From: Phycisphaerales bacterium
GTDB lineage: Bacteria; Planctomycetota; Phycisphaerae; UBA1845; Fen-1342
Assembly: GCA_022839625.1 (NCBI GenBank)
Contig: JALHJL010000003.1
Coordinates: forward strand, 90,083-154,082
DNA length: 64,000 nucleotides
Reading direction: 5' to 3'
Part shown: positions 1 through 8,982 of the stretch, one piece after another
How positions within the stretch are numbered: the first letter of the stretch is position 1
Layout: each line of letters starts with the position of its first letter
Notes under the pieces: generated by a model
Database searches by the model: none
The model's input: the letters and a program-made list of their open reading frames with translations, nothing else
Told to the model about the DNA's origin: nothing
Position numbers and translations under genes: made by a program

Positions 1-501
1 ATGACGCCCGAGCAGAAGGCGGAGGCCCGCAAGAAGGCCGAGCACTTCCTGGAGCTGGCCAGGAAACCGGACGCCGACTTCGCGGCCTTGGCCAGCCGCT
101 ACTCCGAATGCCCTTCCCGGGCCAAAGGCGGCGACCTCGGATTGACGCCGCGCCGCGGGGGGCTCGCCGAGCCGCTGGCGGCGGCGGCGTTCGCGCTGGA
201 GATCGGCCAGGTCAGCGGCATCGTCGAGGGGCCGACCGGGTACCACATCCTGAAAGTCACCGGCCGCGCCGAGCCACGCACGATCGCGCTGGAGGATGCC
301 CGCCTCGGCATACTCGAGGCACTCCGCGACCAGAAGATACGGGCGGAGATGCGGCGCCTCTCCGAGGAGCTGCGGGCCAAGGCCGAGATCGTGTACAGCC
401 CCGGCTGGGGACCGCCGTCGCCCGCGCCCGGTGCTGTTCCCGCGGCGGTTCCCGTGACGCCCGCGACCACCGCGCCCGCGGCAGCGCCACCCGCGCAGTA
501 A
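1..501 (+). CDS. Parvulin-type (PpiC/SurA-like) peptidyl-prolyl isomerase, 5'-truncated
   Basis: The frame is open from the first base, so the true start is probably left of the window. Residues about 10-88 match the second half of a rotamase (parvulin) domain: 'DFAALASRYSECPSRAKGGDLG' spacing, a buried 'AAFALEIGQVSGIVEGPTGYHIL' region and 'KVTGR'. Parvulins catalyse cis-trans isomerisation of prolyl bonds and in this form usually act as periplasmic foldases for outer-membrane proteins. A helical stretch (about 95-130) and a low-complexity Ala/Pro/Val tail (about 135-166) follow. The fold call is firm; full length, signal peptide and number of rotamase domains cannot be seen. Confidence 0.8.
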   Translation: MTPEQKAEARKKAEHFLELARKPDADFAALASRYSECPSRAKGGDLGLTPRRGGLAEPLAAAAFALEIGQVSGIVEGPTGYHILKVTGRAEPRTIALEDARLGILEALRDQKIRAEMRRLSEELRAKAEIVYSPGWGPPSPAPGAVPAAVPVTPATTAPAAAPPAQ

Positions 502-561
502 CGGCACCGCTCCACTGCCGCGGCAGGTCCGTGGCCCGGACAATCGCCGAATGTGAACGCC

Positions 562-1233
562 ATGGCGGAGACTCTGAACGAGATCGAGCGGCGCGTGTTG
601 GGCGTGCTGATCGAGAAGTCGCTCGCCCAGCCGCAATACTACCCGATGACGCTGAACGCGATCACCGCGGGCTGCAACCAGAAGAGCAACCGCGAACCCG
701 CGATGGAACTGGACGAAGACGCCGTGTGGAACACACTCGAGGTCCTCCGGGCCGGCGGCCTGGTGTCGCGACTGCTGCCCGCGGGTGCCTCGCGCGTCGA
801 GCGCTTCAAGCACGAGGCCAAGGCGTTTTTCGGCTGGGAGAAGCCGCAACGGGCCGTGATGGCCGAATTGCTGCTGCGCGGCCCGCAGACGGTGGGGGAG
901 CTGCGCACTCGCTGCGCCCGCATGTACCCGTTTGAGACGACCGAGGCGGTTGCGGCAACGCTGGAGGGGCTCTGCCAATGCGATCCGCCGCGGGTCGCGA
1001 TGCTCCCGCGCGCCCCTGGGCAGTCGGCGGCGCGCTACGCACATCGGCTGTATCCGCCCCATGAGTGGGCGGTCGTCGAGCCGACGCTCGCCACGACTGC
1101 ACCCGCGCCGCCGCCGCCGCCCGCCACTTCGACGGCCACGGAGATGCAGCAGCTTCGCGCCCAGGTGGAGGCCCTGCAAGACGAGGTCGCTGCGCTGCGC
1201 GCCGAAGTCGCCGGGCTGCGCCGGGGGCCGTAG
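562..1233 (+). CDS. yceH: YceH-family (DUF480/UPF0502) protein
   Basis: Residues 1-150 carry the family pattern of two winged-helix units: 'RRVLGVLIEKSL', 'YYPMTLNAITAGCNQKSNRE' and later 'RAVMAELLLRGPQTVGELR'. The biochemical role of YceH proteins is not established. The C-terminal third is Pro/Thr/Ala-rich and ends in a short heptad-like helix ('MQQLRAQVEALQDEVAALRAEV'), so it may self-associate. An in-frame GTG at 553 gives three more residues; neither start has a clear ribosome binding site. ATG 562 is chosen because it places the conserved helix close to the N-terminus, as in family members. Confidence 0.85.
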   Translation: MAETLNEIERRVLGVLIEKSLAQPQYYPMTLNAITAGCNQKSNREPAMELDEDAVWNTLEVLRAGGLVSRLLPAGASRVERFKHEAKAFFGWEKPQRAVMAELLLRGPQTVGELRTRCARMYPFETTEAVAATLEGLCQCDPPRVAMLPRAPGQSAARYAHRLYPPHEWAVVEPTLATTAPAPPPPPATSTATEMQQLRAQVEALQDEVAALRAEVAGLRRGP

Positions 1234-1283
1234 CGCCGGACGGTCACCACAAGACGTCTGTTACAGCACGCTCGGCCGGGATG

Positions 1284-1643
1284 CTACGCGGCGTCGCGGG
1301 ACAGGATCAGGGCGGTGAGCACGCCCAGTTGCAGCACGCCTGCCAGGGCCAACTCGACCAGCAGCCGGCCCGGCGGCCCCATGTAGGCCCAGTCCGCCAG
1401 GGCGATGATCACCAGCCCGACCACCAGCATCTGGCACAGCGTGGCGAACAGACGCGCCAGCGAGAACTCGCGGTGATGCCGCGCACGGGCGGCGGCCTCC
1501 AGCCGAGCGCGGATCTCGTCCAGCGCCCGCTCCATCCGCCGCAACGTCGCCAGCCATTCCGCCAGACCGGCGGCAGGTGGGTCATTCGGCGGATTCATCG
1601 CCGTCTCCGTGTCAACCCGCGGCTCATCCGATGGGGGATTCAT
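1284..1643 (-). CDS. Small two-helix membrane protein, unknown function
   Basis: 119 residues. The N-terminal third is hydrophilic, with a repeated 'MNPPxD' start (positions 1 and 16). It is followed by an amphipathic charged helix (about 30-58) and two hydrophobic segments (about 68-85 and 92-113), separated by 'GPPGR'. A GAGG 7 nt before ATG 1643 favours the longer start. It lies 9 bp after the stop of the deoxyhypusine-synthase-like gene and is probably co-transcribed with it. I do not recognise the family. Confidence 0.6.
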   Translation of the reverse strand: MNPPSDEPRVDTETAMNPPNDPPAAGLAEWLATLRRMERALDEIRARLEAAARARHHREFSLARLFATLCQMLVVGLVIIALADWAYMGPPGRLLVELALAGVLQLGVLTALILSRDAA

Positions 1644-1652
1644 GATTCGACC

Positions 1653-2636
1653 TCACGTTTCCCAGGCCTCGATGATCGCCTGCCGCAGCATGGGCAACAG
1701 AATCTCGTGCTGGCCGATGACCGCGTGCCCGCAGCCGGCCGCCACGGGGCGTTGAACGACGTTCTGCGTCGGGCGGTAATGCCGCAACATGTCGAAGTTC
1801 GCGGTGTGCATGCCATCCAGCGGGTGTCCCAGGTTGCGCGCCACCGACACGGCCTTCAGGAACACCTCCGGCAGCACGACCGCCGACCCGCAGTTGAGCC
1901 ACACGCCGCCCGCCGCGCCGGGGGCCACAGCCCCCAGGTCCGCCGCCACCGCGCAGATGGTGCGGAAGTCGGCGAGCGAGGCCGCACCAATGGCCGCCCC
2001 GTCGGCGTGTGGATGCATGTGTACCGTGTCAGTGCCGAGCGCAACGTGCACCGTCGCCGGAATGCCCGCGCGGTACGCCGCGACGAACAGGCTCAACTCC
2101 TTGTATAGCGTCTGCCCCTCGGCCAGTAACTTGCCGAGCGCGTATCCAAGTCCGCCAAGCTCCGCCCCGGCGCGGGCCGCGGCGTTCATGCGCTCGCAGG
2201 TCTCGTACACCATGCCGAAGCTGCCGTCGCGGATCGTGTCGCCGACTTCCTCGCTGGTAGCGCCGGTCTCGGCCAACTCCAGGTCGTGGATGGCACCGGA
2301 GCCGTTCGTGGCCAGGGCGGTAATGATGCCGCGTTGGATCAGGTCGATAACCAGCCGCGAACAGCCGGTCTTGACCACGTGGCCGCCGAACGCGAACACC
2401 ACGGGCCGCCCGGCGCGGCGGGCCGCGACGATCGCCGCGACCGTCTGCCGCAACTCCCTGGCCCCCAGGAAGTCGGGCAGGGCGTCGAGCCAGGCCCGAA
2501 ACGTGCAGCCGGCGGAGGTGGTTTGACCGAGCGCGCCGACCGCGACCTTGTGGCCGCGCTGCTGCCGCGATTTCATGCGGATGCGCGACCAGTCGAGACT
2601 CGCGCGACCCTGCTGGTCCTTGTCGCCCTGGCTCAA
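1653..2636 (-). CDS. Deoxyhypusine synthase-like protein (bacterial, function unproven)
   Basis: The core has the layout of the deoxyhypusine-synthase superfamily: 'VFAFGGHVVKTGCSRLVIDLI' then 'ALATNGSGAIHDLELAETGATSE', the Rossmann-type region that binds NAD in true DHS. Bacterial relatives act on small amines or have no known substrate, because bacteria lack eIF5A. The proposed start is a TTG at 2636 that overlaps the lpxK stop (TTGA) and has GGAG 8 nt upstream. It keeps the conserved 'SLDWSRI' N-terminus that the first ATG (2576) would remove. The overlap implies translational coupling to lpxK. The superfamily call is moderately firm; the reaction is unknown. Confidence 0.7.
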   Translation of the reverse strand: MSQGDKDQQGRASLDWSRIRMKSRQQRGHKVAVGALGQTTSAGCTFRAWLDALPDFLGARELRQTVAAIVAARRAGRPVVFAFGGHVVKTGCSRLVIDLIQRGIITALATNGSGAIHDLELAETGATSEEVGDTIRDGSFGMVYETCERMNAAARAGAELGGLGYALGKLLAEGQTLYKELSLFVAAYRAGIPATVHVALGTDTVHMHPHADGAAIGAASLADFRTICAVAADLGAVAPGAAGGVWLNCGSAVVLPEVFLKAVSVARNLGHPLDGMHTANFDMLRHYRPTQNVVQRPVAAGCGHAVIGQHEILLPMLRQAIIEAWET

Positions 2637-3634
2637 GTCCGTTTCTCCAGGACCCGTTGCAGGTAGACGTCGAACTCCGCGGCGCCCCGCCCGAGCGTCA
2701 GCGCCATATCCAAACGCACGAGCGGAACCGCCGAGTCCGGCCACTCGTGGTGCAGTTTGACCCAATCCTTCCGCGTTGTCACGACCCATTCGGCGTCGGC
2801 TCGTCGTGCGGCGTCCAGGACGCGGAACACTTGCTTCGACTCGTAACGCGCATGGTCGGGCAGCACGACCGGCGCCGCCGCGTCGGGCGTCAGGGTTTTA
2901 ACCAACTTCACGAAGGTGCTCGGGTTGCCCAGCCCGCACACCGGCAGCACGCACCGGCCGGCCAGCTCGCCGGACCCAACGCGGCAGCCGTCAGGCATTA
3001 GCAGCCCAGCCGCCTCAACATCGGCTTGGAAGAGCGGCTTGCCAAACTGGGAACGTAGCTCAGCGGCAATCCCGGCGACCACCGTCGGCGAGACCTGGTT
3101 CGCACGCGTCAGGACGAAGACGTCGGCCCGGCGCAGGCTGCGAAGCGGTTCGCGCAGCCGGCCGGCGGGCAACACCCAGTTGCCGCCCCACGGATTCAGC
3201 GCGTCGATCAGCACGACATCCAAGTCACGCGCCAGTCGCCGATGCTGAAACCCGTCGTCAAGCACCAAAAAGTCCGCGTCGTGCACCGCGCACGCCGCTG
3301 CCGCCCCCGCCACACGGTCGGGGTCCACAACCACGGGCGTATCCGGGAGCGACTCCTGAAACTCCAGCACTTCGTCGGCAGGCGTGTCGGCGGTGGCTTT
3401 GTACCCGCGCGTCAGGACGGCCGGGCGCCGCCCCAGGACGCGCAGCCGCTGAACGACCAGGATGACGAACGGCGTCTTGCCAGTCCCACCGACCGTGATG
3501 TTCCCAACACTGATGACCGGAACTGGGGCCCGGTGCACCGCCGCAGCCACGCGGTCGTAGTACGTGTTCCGGGCGCAAACGACCGCCGCGTACAGCCCGG
3601 ACAGCGGCGTCAGCAGCCAGCGCGTCAGACTCAT
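2633..3634 (-). CDS. lpxK: Tetraacyldisaccharide 4'-kinase LpxK
   Basis: 333 residues, normal for the family. LpxK phosphorylates the 4' position of the lipid A disaccharide at the inner face of the cytoplasmic membrane. The Walker A loop 'GNITVGGTGKTP' is at about 44-55, 'LTRGY' at about 74-78 and 'VLDDGFQHRRL' at about 124-134, all LpxK hallmarks. The N-terminal 'LTPLSGLYAAVVCARN' is the usual membrane-associated helix. With kdsB at 17.2 kb it indicates that the organism makes Kdo-lipid A type lipopolysaccharide. It lies 43 bp after the epimerase gene and overlaps the next gene. Confidence 0.95.
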   Translation of the reverse strand: MSLTRWLLTPLSGLYAAVVCARNTYYDRVAAAVHRAPVPVISVGNITVGGTGKTPFVILVVQRLRVLGRRPAVLTRGYKATADTPADEVLEFQESLPDTPVVVDPDRVAGAAAACAVHDADFLVLDDGFQHRRLARDLDVVLIDALNPWGGNWVLPAGRLREPLRSLRRADVFVLTRANQVSPTVVAGIAAELRSQFGKPLFQADVEAAGLLMPDGCRVGSGELAGRCVLPVCGLGNPSTFVKLVKTLTPDAAAPVVLPDHARYESKQVFRVLDAARRADAEWVVTTRKDWVKLHHEWPDSAVPLVRLDMALTLGRGAAEFDVYLQRVLEKRT

Positions 3635-3677
3635 GCCGGCACCCGGCCCACCCGTGCACTGCCTGGAACTTCCGGCG

Positions 3678-4613
3678 TCAATCGCCCGGCAACACGCCGA
3701 TCTTGCGCTGCCACTCGATCGCGCGCGGGACCCCGGCCGTCAGGGGGACCTGCGGTTCGTACTGGAGCAACTGCCGGGCCTTGGTAATGTCGGCGACGTA
3801 GCGGGTGACCTCGCCGGAGCGCGAGGGCTCGTAGCGGACGTTGGGTTCTCTTCGCAGCGCGAGCGAGATGAGGTTCACCAGGTCGACCAGCGTCGCGCCT
3901 TGCCCATACGCCAGGTTGATCGTCTGCTGGCTCACGCGCCGCTCGACGAGGGCGTCGATCGCCCGTACCACGCCCGTCGTGCAGTCGTCCACGTAGGTGA
4001 AATCCAGCACCTTGTCGCGGCCGTAGACCACGATCGGCTCGCCCGCCGCGATCCGCCGGATGAACAGCGGGATAACGCGCTCGAGCCGCTCCAGGTCGCA
4101 GTCGAACCGCCCGTAGACGTTGCTGAAGCGGAAGACGAGATAGGGAAGGTCGTAACACTCGGCGTACGAGTAGATGAACGCCTCGCCCGCAATCTTCGAG
4201 GCGCTGTAAGGACTCTCGGCCACGACGAAGTCGGCTTGCGACTCCTCGGTCACGTGCCGGCGAATGTCGCCGTACACCTCGCGCGAGCTGCCGAAGATCA
4301 CCGGCGTGCTGCGTTGCCGGCAATATTCGAGCACGCGGAACAGCACCTCGACGTTCTCCATGGCCCGCTGCGGCTGCTCGACGAGCTCGAAGACCTTGGC
4401 GTGGGCGGCGAGATGGAGCACGACGTCGAAGCGGCCGTCGGCCGGAAGCTGGCCGGGAGGTACCGAATTCAGGTCGCAGCGGACGGTCGGGATGCGGTCG
4501 GTCCAGGTGTTCGGGCGCAGGTCGAGTCCGACGACCTCATCGCCGCGATCCAGCAGCGCCAGCCCGACGTTGGTGCCAATCTGTCCGCTCGAACCCGTAA
4601 TGAGAACGCGCAT
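3678..4613 (-). CDS. NAD-dependent sugar epimerase/dehydratase (extended SDR)
   Basis: 311 residues. It has the N-terminal glycine-rich NAD site 'ITGSSGQIG' (5-13), Asp31 at the end of beta-2 typical of NAD specificity, the active-site pair Tyr136 and Lys140 in 'YSASK', and 'FGSSREVYG' with the catalytic Ser region (about 107-115). Such enzymes act on nucleotide-activated sugars (UDP-glucose 4-epimerase, dTDP-glucose dehydratase and relatives). Being just upstream of lpxK, it may serve LPS or exopolysaccharide synthesis. The exact substrate cannot be read from the sequence. Confidence 0.88.
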   Translation of the reverse strand: MRVLITGSSGQIGTNVGLALLDRGDEVVGLDLRPNTWTDRIPTVRCDLNSVPPGQLPADGRFDVVLHLAAHAKVFELVEQPQRAMENVEVLFRVLEYCRQRSTPVIFGSSREVYGDIRRHVTEESQADFVVAESPYSASKIAGEAFIYSYAECYDLPYLVFRFSNVYGRFDCDLERLERVIPLFIRRIAAGEPIVVYGRDKVLDFTYVDDCTTGVVRAIDALVERRVSQQTINLAYGQGATLVDLVNLISLALRREPNVRYEPSRSGEVTRYVADITKARQLLQYEPQVPLTAGVPRAIEWQRKIGVLPGD

Positions 4614-4861
4614 TAACGTTCACTCCCGGAGCGGTGTGCCCGCCTCGACAGGCCCGGGCTCGCCCTGCTCACTCACGCGCGACCACGGAATCCGGGGGTT
4701 GTACCGCCTGCCGTTGCAGGCCGTCAACGGCCGAAAGCCGGAGCAGCGGGCCCCGCCGCAGAAGTCTCCGTGGGCCACACGCCGATAGCGTCGGACCTGA
4801 GCTCGCCGCAGCGAATCTCGCCGGACGCGGAGGTCCGGCGCTACGCCTGCGCGGCGAACCG
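4614..4861. other. Intergenic stretch with one GC-rich hairpin
   Basis: I see no gene here. At 4820-4839 a perfect 7-bp stem (GCCGGAC / GTCCGGC, 6-nt loop) could fold in RNA of either strand. There is no T-run beside it, so it looks more like a dispersed GC-rich repeat than an intrinsic terminator. The promoter of the leftward epimerase-lpxK set should lie near 4620-4700, but I see no convincing -35/-10 pair. Confidence 0.35.
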
Positions 4862-5476
4862 CTAAGCCGGTCGCTCCTCCCGCAAGCCGACCGGCGATCC
4901 CAGCACCTCCGACAGCACGAACGCTGCCTGGAGGCTGGTCCGATTGCGCAGCAATTGCTGAACCTCGTCCCCGACCCGGTTCGGCCGGCTGCGCGAAACC
5001 GGCTCCGCCGAAAGCAACGGCGTAGAGTGTTCCGGCTCGCCGAGCGACGTACCGACGACGTGCACCTCGGGCTCATCTCGATCGCCGACTTCCACCCCGG
5101 CGCGAACCGCCGGCCGCTTCTTGACACGCCGCGGCGACTCCGGCGGCGAGGTACGGGGGCCTGCGCGCGGGCGCGCCAGCACGGGCGGCGTCGTGATGGG
5201 TCGGCGGCGGGTCTCCGGGACGCGTCGTACCGGCTCGGCCTCCGCCGGCGGGCGCGCGACGGGGCGCGGCGGCACCGGCCGCGCGGTTCGCCGGGGTGTC
5301 GGCCGACCGCCCTGTGCCGACGACGGTTGCTCCGGCGGCCCGTTCTTTTTCGGGAGCTTCTTGAGCAAGTTGGCGATCGCGCCGATCAGGGCAATGACGA
5401 TGATGCCCCACAGCCGAACATCGTCGAACGATACGCCGTCGGCCATCACCAGTGCGCTCATTCTTGCACGCATCAT
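4862..5476 (-). CDS. Single-pass membrane protein with Pro/Arg-rich linker, downstream of floA
   Basis: 204 residues: one hydrophobic helix (about 22-38, 'LWGIIVIALIGAIANLL'), a long Pro/Arg/Thr-rich disordered linker (about 45-140) and a conserved-looking C-terminus 'LLRNRTSLQAAFVLSEVLG', which probably forms a helix. It starts 9 bp after the floA stop, so it is almost certainly in the nfeD-floA operon. I recognise no enzyme domain. Its position suggests a FloA/NfeD membrane microdomain partner, which is an inference. Two adjacent ATGs (5476, 5473) are possible starts. Confidence 0.65.
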   Translation of the reverse strand: MMRARMSALVMADGVSFDDVRLWGIIVIALIGAIANLLKKLPKKNGPPEQPSSAQGGRPTPRRTARPVPPRPVARPPAEAEPVRRVPETRRRPITTPPVLARPRAGPRTSPPESPRRVKKRPAVRAGVEVGDRDEPEVHVVGTSLGEPEHSTPLLSAEPVSRSRPNRVGDEVQQLLRNRTSLQAAFVLSEVLGSPVGLREERPA

Positions 5477-5485
5477 CTCGGCTGT

Positions 5486-6520
5486 TTAGCCGCCGTGTCC
5501 CGGACCGCCCGGCGTCGCCGGCCCGCCGGCGCTGCCGCCGCCGCCGCCGATCTGATCGCGCATCTTCGTATCGGCCTGAATGTTTCGCAGGCGGTAGTAG
5601 TCCATGATGCCCAGATTCCCGGAGCGGAACGCCTCGGCGATGGCGAGGGGGATTTCGGCCTCGGCCAGGACGACTTTGGCCCGGTTCTCCTGCACCAAGG
5701 CGAGCATCTCCTGTTCGCGTGCCTTGGCAAGGGCGAGCTGCTTCTCCGCTTCGGCCTGAAAGCGCTTCTTATCCGCCTCGGCCTGGTCCGCCTGCAACCG
5801 GGCCCCGATGTTGGTGCCGACGTCGATGTCGGCGATGTCGATCGAGAGGATTTCGTAAGCGGTTCCGGCATCAAGGCCCTTGTTGAGCACGGCCTTGGAG
5901 ATCTTGTCCGGGTTTTCCAGCACTTCCTTGTGCGAGACGGCCGAGCCGATCGCGGACACGATCCCCTCGCCGACGCGGGCCACGACGGTCTCCTCCGTGG
6001 CGCCGCCCACCAGGCTGGTGATGTTCGTCCGCACCGTGACCCGGGCGCGGGCCTTGAGCTGAATCCCGTCTTTGGCGACGGCGTCGATGGTGGTACGCCC
6101 GGATTCCGGGTTAGGACAATCGATCACCTTCGGGTTCACACTGGTCTGCACCGCGTCCACGATGTCGCGGCCGGCCAGGTCGATGGCGCACGCCGTCCGG
6201 TAGTCCAGGGGGATCTTCGCCCGCTGCGCCGAGATGAGGGCCTTCACCACGTTCTGCACGCGGCCGCGGGCCAGGTAGTGCGACTCCAGGTCGGTCGTGC
6301 TGATGTCGGTCAGCCCCGCCTTCCACGCCTGAATCTTCGTCTGCACGATCAGGGTGTTGTTGACGCCCCGCAGCCACTGGCCGATCAACTCGCGCATCGC
6401 GACCTGCGCGCCCGCGGAGAACGCCTGTATCCACAGGCGCCCGAAGTTCAACGCCAGCAACATCACAACCAGCAGCGCGACGGCTGCTACGACGCCGATG
6501 CCGATTACCCACGGACTCAT
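5486..6520 (-). CDS. floA: Flotillin-like protein FloA (UPF0365)
   Basis: 344 residues. There is an N-terminal membrane segment (about 6-26), then the SPFH-related core with family phrases 'WKAGLTDISTTDLESHYLARG', 'AKDGIQLKARARVTVRTNI' and 'LSIDIADIDVGTNIGA'. An Ala/Glu/Lys-rich helix (about 235-290) and a Gly-rich tail follow. FloA proteins oligomerise on the inner membrane and form raft-like microdomains. AAAGGGG precedes ATG 6520. It sits 34 bp after an nfeD-type gene, the usual partner, which supports both calls. Confidence 0.95.
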   Translation of the reverse strand: MSPWVIGIGVVAAVALLVVMLLALNFGRLWIQAFSAGAQVAMRELIGQWLRGVNNTLIVQTKIQAWKAGLTDISTTDLESHYLARGRVQNVVKALISAQRAKIPLDYRTACAIDLAGRDIVDAVQTSVNPKVIDCPNPESGRTTIDAVAKDGIQLKARARVTVRTNITSLVGGATEETVVARVGEGIVSAIGSAVSHKEVLENPDKISKAVLNKGLDAGTAYEILSIDIADIDVGTNIGARLQADQAEADKKRFQAEAEKQLALAKAREQEMLALVQENRAKVVLAEAEIPLAIAEAFRSGNLGIMDYYRLRNIQADTKMRDQIGGGGGSAGGPATPGGPGHGG

Positions 6521-6554
6521 GCCAACCCCTTTCTGACCAGAATCCTCGCCAAGA

Positions 6555-8183
6555 TCACCCAGCCTGCTCGGGCGGCAACGGCCGCACCACGATGCGCATA
6601 CCTTCGCGTTTCAGGACCTGCACGCGCCGGCCCGCCTCAACATACTCCCCCTGACTCCGTACCTCCACCACCTCCTGGCCGAAACGGGCCTGCCCGCCCG
6701 GCCGGAGGTCCCCGGTAACGACTCCTACGTCGCCGATCTGGATCAGACGTTCGGTCGGATCGACCAACGCCAGGCCGGCTGCGTCCGGGTTCGGGGCGAC
6801 CACGCCTTGCGCCAGGCGCACCCGCGGCAAGTAGCGAATCAACAGTAGAATACCCAGGATCGCGACGAGCACGCTTCCGGCCAGCACCTGAATCCCGCGC
6901 TCGATCGCCTTCCACGTCCCCGGCAGGCTCGGCCACGAGAAGAACGGCGCCGGTTCCGTGCCGGGGGCTGGTTCCTGCGGCACAAACGTGCCGATCACGG
7001 CCACCAGAATCAGCGCGATTCCCAGAATCCCCGCGATTCCGAAGCCCGGCAGCACGAACAGCTCCACCGCCAGCAGTACCAAGCCGATCCCCAGCAGCAC
7101 GAAGGTCCAAATGTTCGCCAGGCCGGCTGCATAGGGGGCCGCCAGGAAGATGACGAGCGCCACCGCCGCCGTCACGCCCGGGAAGATCAGCCCCGGCTGC
7201 TGAAACTCCACGTACGCCCCGATCAGCACGATCATGAACAGCACGCCGCGCACCAGTGGGCTGTTCAACCAGGCGGCGAACCTCTCCCAGCCTGAAGCCG
7301 GATAGCGCAGCGGCAAGCCGCTCAGCTCCAGCCGGTTGCTCAGTTCCGCGATGTCCCGCACGACGCCCCGGGCGAAACCGAACGCCACCGCCTCGTCCTG
7401 CCCCAGCGTCAACAGCGTGTCGGCCCGGTCAATCGGCTGCGAAAGCGGTACCGGCTTGCCAGTCGCGACGTTGGTGTAGCTCTCGATGAGGCGCCACTGG
7501 CGCTCGCCTTCGGCCACGTCATCCATCAGCGCCTTCTTCTCAAGCTCGTCGACGAAGCGGCGCTCGCCCGTGGACATGTGCTCCAGCCACCAGACCTCGG
7601 CGCTCATCACCACCATCGCCCGGCTGAGGAGTTGGTCGTAGCCGTTGCGCGCGGCGGACTCGCGAAACTCCTGGAGAATCGGGCTCTCCGCCTTGGCCCG
7701 CTCGGTGCCGCCCAGCTCCGCCACGCCGCCCGTCGGCGCCACCATGATCGGTGCACAGTCTCCGATGGCCGACGCGGGGCTCATCCAGATTTCGTTGCAG
7801 GCGACCGAGATCATCGCCCCCGCGCTGTACGCCCGGGGGTTGACCCAGGCGACCGTCCGCAGGTCCGCGGGCAGGGTCTTAATCATCTGGCAGATGCTGA
7901 GGGCGCTCGTGACCATCCCCCCGGGCGTGTCCATCTCGAAGATGACCACCGTCGCGCCGGCGATCTGGGCCTCCGTCAGCCGCCGTTCGATGCTGTCCCG
8001 CATGATGTCGTCGATCACGCCGTGAATGGGGATGACCGCCCCGCGGGTCGGGCGGGTGGTGGGCTCGCCCGCCAGCGGCACACTCAGTAGTCCCAGCACC
8101 CCCACGAGACCGACGCAGAGAGCCCGCCGACCACGCCAGCCGCGGCGTATCCCGCTCGGCCGAGTTGTCCGACACCGGGTCAT
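6555..8183 (-). CDS. nfeD: NfeD-family membrane-bound ClpP-class serine protease
   Basis: About 542 residues from ATG 8183, which has GGGAGGA 8 nt upstream; a longer frame to 8243 lacks such a site. There is a signal-like N-terminus (about 20-40) and a ClpP/crotonase-type protease domain (about 47-230). The nucleophile is probably Ser120 in 'RAYSAGAMIS', after 'EMDTPGG'. Four to five membrane helices (about 300-440) follow, then a C-terminal OB-fold NfeD domain ('IGDVGVVTGDLRPGGQARF'). The family cleaves hydrophobic segments of membrane proteins and is typically paired with SPFH/flotillin proteins, as here with FloA. Confidence 0.92.
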   Translation of the reverse strand: MTRCRTTRPSGIRRGWRGRRALCVGLVGVLGLLSVPLAGEPTTRPTRGAVIPIHGVIDDIMRDSIERRLTEAQIAGATVVIFEMDTPGGMVTSALSICQMIKTLPADLRTVAWVNPRAYSAGAMISVACNEIWMSPASAIGDCAPIMVAPTGGVAELGGTERAKAESPILQEFRESAARNGYDQLLSRAMVVMSAEVWWLEHMSTGERRFVDELEKKALMDDVAEGERQWRLIESYTNVATGKPVPLSQPIDRADTLLTLGQDEAVAFGFARGVVRDIAELSNRLELSGLPLRYPASGWERFAAWLNSPLVRGVLFMIVLIGAYVEFQQPGLIFPGVTAAVALVIFLAAPYAAGLANIWTFVLLGIGLVLLAVELFVLPGFGIAGILGIALILVAVIGTFVPQEPAPGTEPAPFFSWPSLPGTWKAIERGIQVLAGSVLVAILGILLLIRYLPRVRLAQGVVAPNPDAAGLALVDPTERLIQIGDVGVVTGDLRPGGQARFGQEVVEVRSQGEYVEAGRRVQVLKREGMRIVVRPLPPEQAG

Positions 8184-8438
8184 GGCACCGTCCTCCCGCC
8201 GGTCGCGGCCACAGTCGGTCCGCCGCGGCCGGCCGGCAATCACTGTGTCAGTCTACCGGAATCATAGCCCTTTGCCGACTCCGGTGCGCGCCGGTTTCCG
8301 GCGGCGGCCGGGTGCCGCGTTGCCGCGTCCGGACGTGTTTTTGCGAAGGCGTTATTCAATCCGGGCTGCCGCCTTACCGATAAACCGAACGTAACTGTCT
8401 ATTTGCGGGACGAACAGCAAGCGAGCATGGAGAGCCTT

Positions 8439-8909
8439 ATGCCACCGAGAAAGACTACGACAACTTCGCGTAAGAACTACGAATGGAACTGGGGCAGCAC
8501 CTACCGCTACGACAAGCGCACGCCGACCACCACGACGACCTGGCCCTGCAACTCGCCGAAATTCCGGATCGTGCGGAACGAGTGCCAGTGGCGGATGGGC
8601 TCGTACCGAAACGTGTACAGCCAGTTCGCAGGCGCGGGCCGGTGGGCCTACATGTCCCCGACGACCGCGAACCGGTGGATCCGGTACGTGAACAACGGCG
8701 CGCAGGTGTACAAGTTCAGCAACCGTGACTTCTGCAACTACTGGGGCAACAAGTGGGCGAATGCCAACCCGCGGACCGCCTACCAGTACCTGAAGAACCA
8801 CTACGGCAGCATCATCAAGGACGTCACGCGGGGCAAGGGCAACTGCTGGCTCATCGCCACCAGCCGCACCCCGACGGCCCGTCCCTTCAACAACTACAAC
8901 TGGTATTGA
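8439..8909 (+). CDS. Small Tyr/Trp/Asn-rich basic protein, unknown
   Basis: About 156 residues from ATG 8439, chosen because GGAGAG lies 5 nt upstream; ATG 8427 and TTG 8403 are weaker. Composition is unusual: many Tyr, Trp, Asn, Arg and Thr, with four Cys ('WPCN', 'NECQW', 'DFCNYW', 'GNCWL'), a poly-Thr patch near the N-terminus and no signal peptide. The pattern 'TANRWIRYVNNGAQVYKFSN' suggests a compact globular domain. It is isolated between leftward genes and has its own strong terminator. I do not recognise the family. Confidence 0.6.
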   Translation: MPPRKTTTTSRKNYEWNWGSTYRYDKRTPTTTTTWPCNSPKFRIVRNECQWRMGSYRNVYSQFAGAGRWAYMSPTTANRWIRYVNNGAQVYKFSNRDFCNYWGNKWANANPRTAYQYLKNHYGSIIKDVTRGKGNCWLIATSRTPTARPFNNYNWY

Positions 8910-8982
8910 CGCCGCCGAGTCGGCTCCGTGAGAGGCCGATTCGGAGCATCGTAAGCACGCTGCTTGCTGATTCGTCGTTAAC

